NCBI RefSeq assembly: GCF_947179515.1
Contig: NC_067495.1
Location: forward strand, 67,877,411 to 67,941,410
Reading direction: 5' to 3'
DNA length: 64,000 nt
Source: Apodemus sylvaticus
Taxonomy: Eukaryota; Chordata; Mammalia; Rodentia; Muridae
Part shown: positions 58,961 through 64,000 of the stretch, in pieces
Layout of the letters: every line of letters begins with the position of its first letter
Numbering within the stretch: the stretch's first letter is position 1
Notes under the pieces: generated by a model
Told to the model about the DNA's origin: nothing
The model's input: the letters and a program-made list of their open reading frames with translations, nothing else
The model's database searches: none
Program-made: the position numbers and the translations under genes

Positions 58961-60254
58961 AAGATAGCCTTTTCAACAAATGGTGCTGGTTCAACTGGAG
59001 GTCAGCATGCAGTAGAATGCGAACTGATCCATCCTTGTCTCCTTGTACTAAGCTCAAGTCCAAATGGATCAAGGACCTACACATAAAGCCAGACACTCTG
59101 AAGCTAATAGAAAAGAAACTGGGGAAGATCCTTGAGGACATCAGTACAGGGGGAAAGTTTATAAACAGATTACTAATAGCATATGTTCTAAGATCAAGAA
59201 TTGACAAATGGGACCTCATAAAATTCCAAGTCTCTGTAAGGCAAAGGACACCATCAAAAGGACAAATTGGCAACCAACAGATTGGGAAAAGATCTTCACC
59301 AACCCTACATCAGATAGAGTGCTAATATCCAATATATACAAAGAACTCAAGAAGTTAGACCCCAGAGAACCAAATAACCCTATTAAAAAATGGGGTACAG
59401 AGTTATACAAAGAATTTTCACCTGAAGAACTTCGGATGGCGGAGAAGCATCTTAAAAATGCTCAAGTTCATTAGTCATTAGGGAAATGAAAATCAAAACA
59501 ACCTTGAGATTTCACCTTACACAAGTCAGAATGGCTAAGATTAAAAATTCAGGAGATAGCAGGTGTTGGTGAGGATGTGGAGAAAGAGGAACACTCCTCC
59601 ACTGCTGGTGGGGTTGCAAATTGGTACAACCACTCTGGAAATCAGTTTGGCGGTTCCTCAGAAAACTGGGCACGTCACTTCCAGAAGATCCTGCTATACC
59701 ACTCCTGGGCATATACCCAGAGGATTCCCCAGCATGTAATGAGGATACATGTTTCACTATGTTCATAGCAGCCCTATTTATAATAGCCAGAAGCTGGAAA
59801 GAACCCAGATGTCCCTCAACAGAAGAACGGATGCAAAAATGTGGTATATATACACAATGGAGTACTATTCAGCCATTAGAAACAATGAATTCATGAAATT
59901 CTTAGGCAAATGGATGGAGCTGGGGAACATCATACTAAGTGAGGTAACCCAGTCTCAAAAGATCAATCATGGTATGCACTCACTAATAAGTGGATATTAG
60001 CCTGGAAAACTAGAATACCCAAAACATAATCCACACATCAAATGAGGTACAAGAAGAAAGGAGGAGTGGCCTGGTTCTGGAAAGACTCAGTGTAGCAGTG
60101 TAAGGCAAAACCAGAACAGGGAAGTGGGAAGGGGTGGATGGGAGAACAGGGGGAGGGAAGAGGTTGTATGGGACTTTCAGGGAATGGGAGGCCAGAAAAG
60201 GGGAAATCATTTGAAATGTAAATAAAAAATATATCGAATAAAAAAAAGAAAAAA
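58961..60254 (+). mobile_element. L1 3' part, sense
   Basis: ORF2 C-terminal half from FNKWCWFNWRSACS to HGMHSLISGY (stop at 59998-60000), 3' UTR and A-rich tail to 60254. A TGA at 59570-59572 lies in the Cys-rich motif (CW*GCGERG). Small deletions near 59225 and 59455 shift the frame. It either forms one element with 57703-58770 (with some 4 kb lost between them) or was inserted together with the B2. Confidence 0.9.
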
Positions 60255-60263
60255 AAAGAATAT

Positions 60264-60885
60264 AACATAGAACTATGCACATAGTTGATACCCAATAAGA
60301 CATTTGTTGATTCATTAGGATCACTGAATATCTTGAAATAATACTCCCAGATTATAAAACACATCAAAATCTTGGGGCCCCAAATATGGAGAACTGATAT
60401 TAGTATTTTATCGAAAGAAAATTATTGTGAACTTTATTGGATCTTAGAAATATCTACTGACATTTCAAGCATTATGAACATTTTTTAACATTAAGATGTG
60501 GCTACACATCAGTGATTCTAATGCTGATTTCTCAAAACAGTTTCCAAAGCACCTTGGGTATGTTATAATTCCATTAGAAGATAAATATCATTTTCTATGA
60601 TTTTATTGCCTATAATACTAATGTCCTAGTGGTAATGAGTGGATTTGTGTCTTATATACCATCCTCTTTGGATCTGGAACTTGGTGTGATCCATTGCTAG
60701 TTATGTGACATTGAAATGCCATTTAACTTCTTAGTATAGTATTACATTGCTATAATATGAATTTTCAAAATGTAAATTGTTATAATATAAATACTATGAA
60801 TTTTCTAATAGAAATAGTATTTTTTTTAGATTTGTGGTGTTGTAAGTGAATGCTTATATATCAAGTATGTAGAAAACTGTCAAGT
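60264..60885. other. AT-rich sequence, no gene seen
   Basis: Nothing recognisable apart from short A/T-rich runs. Confidence 0.5.
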
Positions 60886-61670
60886 AGTTTCTATTGCTGT
60901 GATATAACACCATGACCAAAATTAACTTGAAAGAACAAGGGTTAATTTCACCTTATAGTTTATAAGCTCATCACTGAGAAAAACTGGGGCAGGAACCTGA
61001 ATTCAGGAATAGGAACAAAGGCCATGAAAGATCACTATGTGGAGGAGAAAAATGCAGGTATGACCTGGCAGCCAGCCTACTTGGCACACTGTTCTTCTAG
61101 ATAAGAAGCATGGCACACCATGCTCCAGATGTCAGAACACTGAATTCTGAAGTACCGTGAGAAACCAGTGCTGGCCTGTGGATGAATCACCACTCTCCAT
61201 GTCTCCATGTCTCCACATAGAGGCCATAGTGGTATAAATGCTCACTGTCCAATCTTAGGTAGTGTGCTAACCAATCCCAGTTGATATGCTTCCACTACAT
61301 ATGTCATTGCTTATGTACAATAAAGAAGATGCTCTTCCCTGAAAGTCTCTGGAGTGCTTTATGTCTGTACCCTTTGCTGACCCATGGGCAATTCTGTCTT
61401 GTTGGGGATGCCAAGAATTGCCCAGTAAGAGTGACAACTGTTTTGGGCTTACTCCTAATGACTTATTCAGTGAGCCTTCTTTAAACATATGGAATCACCA
61501 GCCCAGGGCTAATACTATTCACACCAACCTGGGCCCTCCCAAGTCAATCATCAATCAAGAAAATTTACCATGGGCTTACCCAGACAATCGGGTAAGAGGA
61601 TTTTCTTAAATGAGCTTCCCTTTTTTCAAAATGACTCTAGCTTGTGTCAAGTTGACATAAAACTAAACAA
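60886..61670 (+). mobile_element. URR1-like rodent repeat (hAT-derived), split by an LTR-like element
   Basis: The left part starts 'tctattgctgtgatataacaccatgaccaaaa'. The right part ends 'gatgactctagcttgtgtcaagttgacataaaactaaacaagcc', with the common 'ccaccagcccagg' and 'gggccctccc..tcaatcat' words between. These are the two ends of a repeat I know as URR1, a short non-autonomous DNA transposon of rodents. The middle is displaced by 61090-61440. Confidence 0.75.
61090..61440 (+). mobile_element. Probable solo LTR inside the URR1-like repeat
   Basis: About 350 bp absent from other URR1 copies, with a TATA-like 'ggtataaatgc' (about 61231) and AATAAAG (about 61319) in LTR order. A starting TG (61090) and an ending CA are plausible, but I cannot fix the borders or read a clear TSD. 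Family unknown. Confidence 0.5.
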
Positions 61671-61888
61671 GCCAAAAGCATCTATAAATAGTCTATTTCA
61701 GCAATAATTTTCCTTATCTCAACCTTCAGTCCATTTGCTGAACCACTTTTATATCCATTGTATTATTCCTCTGGAGCACAGGGTCTGATTTTTTTCAATT
61801 CCTTTTATCTTCTATCCAACCTATTCACATCAACTAACTGATTATTTAGACACTAAATTTGGTCTTTGCTGCTCTAATGTTCACCAAG
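61671..61888. other. Short unassigned sequence
   Basis: No recognisable feature. Confidence 0.45.
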
Positions 61889-61902
61889 ACATGCAAAACA
61901 AA

Positions 61903-62226
61903 ACAGGCCCAAGGAGCTGAAGAGTTTTGCAACCCCATAGGAGGAACAACAATATGAACCAACCACTACCCCCAGATCTCACAGGGACTAAACAACCAAA
62001 CAAAGTGTAAACTACTTTGGAAGGGCCTCTTCCAAAGTGAAGAGGCCCTTGGACCTGCAAAGGCTCATTGCCCCAGTGTAAGGGAATGCCTGGACAGGGA
62101 AGTGGGAGGGGGTGGGTGGGTGAGCATGGGGAGGGGACATGGGATAGGGAGTATTCAGAAGGGAAATGAGGAAAGGGGATAACATTTGAAATGTAAATAA
62201 AGCAAATATCTAATATTTAAAAAAAA
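61903..62226 (+). mobile_element. L1 3' UTR fragment, sense
   Basis: 'aggcccaaggagctgaagagttttgcaacccc' and the G-rich stretch to 'aacatttgaaatgtaaataaagcaaatatc' with a poly(A). Flanks ACATGCAAAACAAA (61889-61902) and ACATGAAAAACAAA (62227-62240) are a TSD with one mismatch. A deletion with an inverted filler lies at 62014-62050. Confidence 0.9.
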
Positions 62227-62280
62227 ACATGAAAAACAAATCCTAAGTACCATGCTCCCCTTTAACAATGATTAAAGACA

Positions 62281-62286
<6 letters not shown>

Positions 62287-62311
<25 letters not shown>
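62287..62311. repeat. (AC)n microsatellite
   Basis: About twelve AC units. Confidence 0.95.
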
Positions 62312-64000
62312 TTAATATTACACTTATGATAAAACTGAGTTTCCTTGATCCTGTTATGTTTACTTTTGTCTATGGTTTTGGTTATACTATTTCCTCTGCT
62401 GGAATATTGGCTACCATATTTATTAGTTTTTTATTAGGTGCCTAGTTTCCATCTAAATTTCAAGATGAGCTCTAAGATAATCTTTGGTAGAAACATTTTC
62501 CTGTGCTTTAAAAATAAGTCTTCCCTGCCTGAATATATAAAAATAAATATATTACATCTAACAGGTAATTTAATATGACATGTTCACAGAAAATGAACAT
62601 TCTTTGGATGACTGTTTTACGCCTATTGGTAGTTTCATAAACTAACATAGTATCTATTTCATGACATTTCAGTACTTCCTTTAACTTTTTAGGTCATTAT
62701 TATCTCTTGTTGATTAAATTATTCAACTCTTATGTATTTGAAAAATTGCCTTGTGTTTGGAAATATTTCTCAGACTAAAAACCTCTATATTGATAAATTT
62801 TAAATATTTTGGCTTCTTGCCAGTGTTTCTCCATTGTCTTCTAGGCTGTTGCTGCCAATGAATTTTGTTAGAATCTTTATCACCGTTCTACTCTAATGTC
62901 CCTTTTGCTTGTATGGGTTTAACCCTCCACTAAAATTGAAAACAAATTCAGATATTATATACTTATATGTTTTCCTTCATTTATGTACACCCAGATTTCA
63001 AAGAACTCCATTATATGTGAACAGCTCTTAGAATTGATTTATAATTTACTAATGCACCCAAAACAATCTTTACCTATGTTCTGTTTTGAATAATTGTTTT
63101 TGTTAAATTTTCACCTTCTTTAGTATTTTATTATGCAGTACATAATGCAGAATGTCCTAATTTTGGGTTCAGTCATTTTATTTTCATATCTAGAAATTTG
63201 ACTTAGGCTTTTTAACACGCTCTCTGTCACTGGTTCACAATCTTCCTAATGCTGTGACCCTTTAATTCAGTTCATGTTGTGGTGACCCCAACCATAAAAT
63301 TGTCTTCATTGTTTCTTCACAACTGTAGGTTTCCTACTATTATAAATTATATTGTAAACACTTTTAGAGATAGATGTTTGCCAAGGCAGTCATAATCTAC
63401 AAGAACCCCATCTCTTTGTGACTGTTTATCCATGTGTAAATCTGCTGTGTAGTTCTATCATGTTTAATACCATTAAATCTAATGTCAGTGGTCACTTTGA
63501 ATGAGGTTCCATTTAATTTATCTTTCTCCTACGCTCTTACTTTCCTAATGCTTTGTAAAGATGGTTGTGTTTGAGCAGATGTCAGACATTGCTGTTTGCA
63601 CTTTCAATTGTTAATTTTCTATTTCTATAAATAGTCTTGAGATTTATTTCATGATATCACTAAATTGTAAAAAGGTAACATTATTTTTCTCAGAAGCTTA
63701 AAATTTGTTAAGCAGGAGTAGTATAACATTCATTCAAGTGTTACTCAAGTAACATCCTTCTAATGATCTATAGAACTTTCAATGAGTAGTCAAGAAAAGA
63801 CCATTGCAATATACATTTCTTAAAATGTAGCCTGGATATTGTGCTGCTAATATTACCATCTGTTCAACTTTGATGAATAATCTCTTCCAGCACATCAGTG
63901 CCCAGCTCATTTTTACCAGGGATGCTTCCTGCTGTTTTCTAGATCATTCTGTATTGCCCTCCATTTTCTATATACTCTTGCTTCCAATTTATATGTTCTA
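62312..64000. other. AT-rich sequence, no gene seen
   Basis: Apart from the repeat at 63215-63400 nothing is recognisable. No open frame exceeds about 60 codons. Confidence 0.5.
63215..63400 (-). mobile_element. Old rodent dispersed repeat, family not named
   Basis: 'cttcctaatgctgtgaccctttaattcagtt' and 'catgttgtggtgaccccaaccataaaatt' are words of a very common mouse repeat, possibly a Charlie-type DNA transposon relic. Orientation is nominal. Confidence 0.5.

Overview
This is mammalian nuclear DNA from a murine rodent, almost certainly mouse. The evidence is B1, B2 and B3 SINEs, many mouse-type L1 (LINE-1) copies with tandem 5' promoter monomers, an IAP-like class II solo LTR, a degraded class II (ERVK/IAP-like) provirus and a rodent repeat of the URR1 type. 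I found no host protein-coding gene, tRNA, rRNA or CRISPR array. Almost every long open frame is a piece of L1 ORF1/ORF2 or of ERV gag/pol. Roughly two thirds of the window is retroelement, nested several layers deep, and the rest is AT-rich DNA with microsatellites.

Layout. 1-2189: AT-rich DNA with old repeat-like segments and a (TCTA)n tract. 2190-14300: an ERVK-like provirus (5' LTR, tRNA-Lys-like primer site, broken gag, mutated protease, almost all of RT lost, integrase with an intact DD35E spacing). It is interrupted by a full-length sense L1 (2928-9029), a B1 inside integrase (11936-12090) and a short inverted L1 (12941-13355). 15288-16420: a B3 SINE split by an old L1. 18200-21600: degraded L1 relics. 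21600-25728: AT-rich DNA with a possible antisense retrocopy, split by a twin-primed L1 (22751-25455). 25746-32093: a full-length antisense L1. 34745-41036: an old L1 3' end followed by a full-length sense L1. 41037-48330: a rearranged L1 mosaic carrying two B1s, a 316-bp solo LTR and one arm of a 0.57-kb inverted repeat. The other arm lies at 49778-50346. 53116-55835: another twin-primed L1. 57703-60254: an L1 5' end in antisense, a B2 and an L1 3' end in sense. 60886-62226: a URR1-like repeat split by an LTR-like element, then an L1 tail.

Most dating and mechanism inferences rest on target-site duplications (TSDs) read directly from the sequence, for example 13 bp for the L1 at 2928-9029, 16 bp for 22751-25455, 17 bp for 25746-32093 and 48901-49575, 15 bp for the B1 at 11936 and 6 bp for the solo LTR.

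The observations most worth a second look are: the inverted repeat whose arms are nearly identical; the L1 with an internal inverted block and a 3' transduction; the B2-L1 junction at 58771-58961; a (TA)n tract grown at the same endonuclease codons in two L1 copies; and a hairpin-forming templated filler in an L1 tail at 62014-62050. I did not find an undescribed gene system. No element here looks able to make a complete ORF2 protein.
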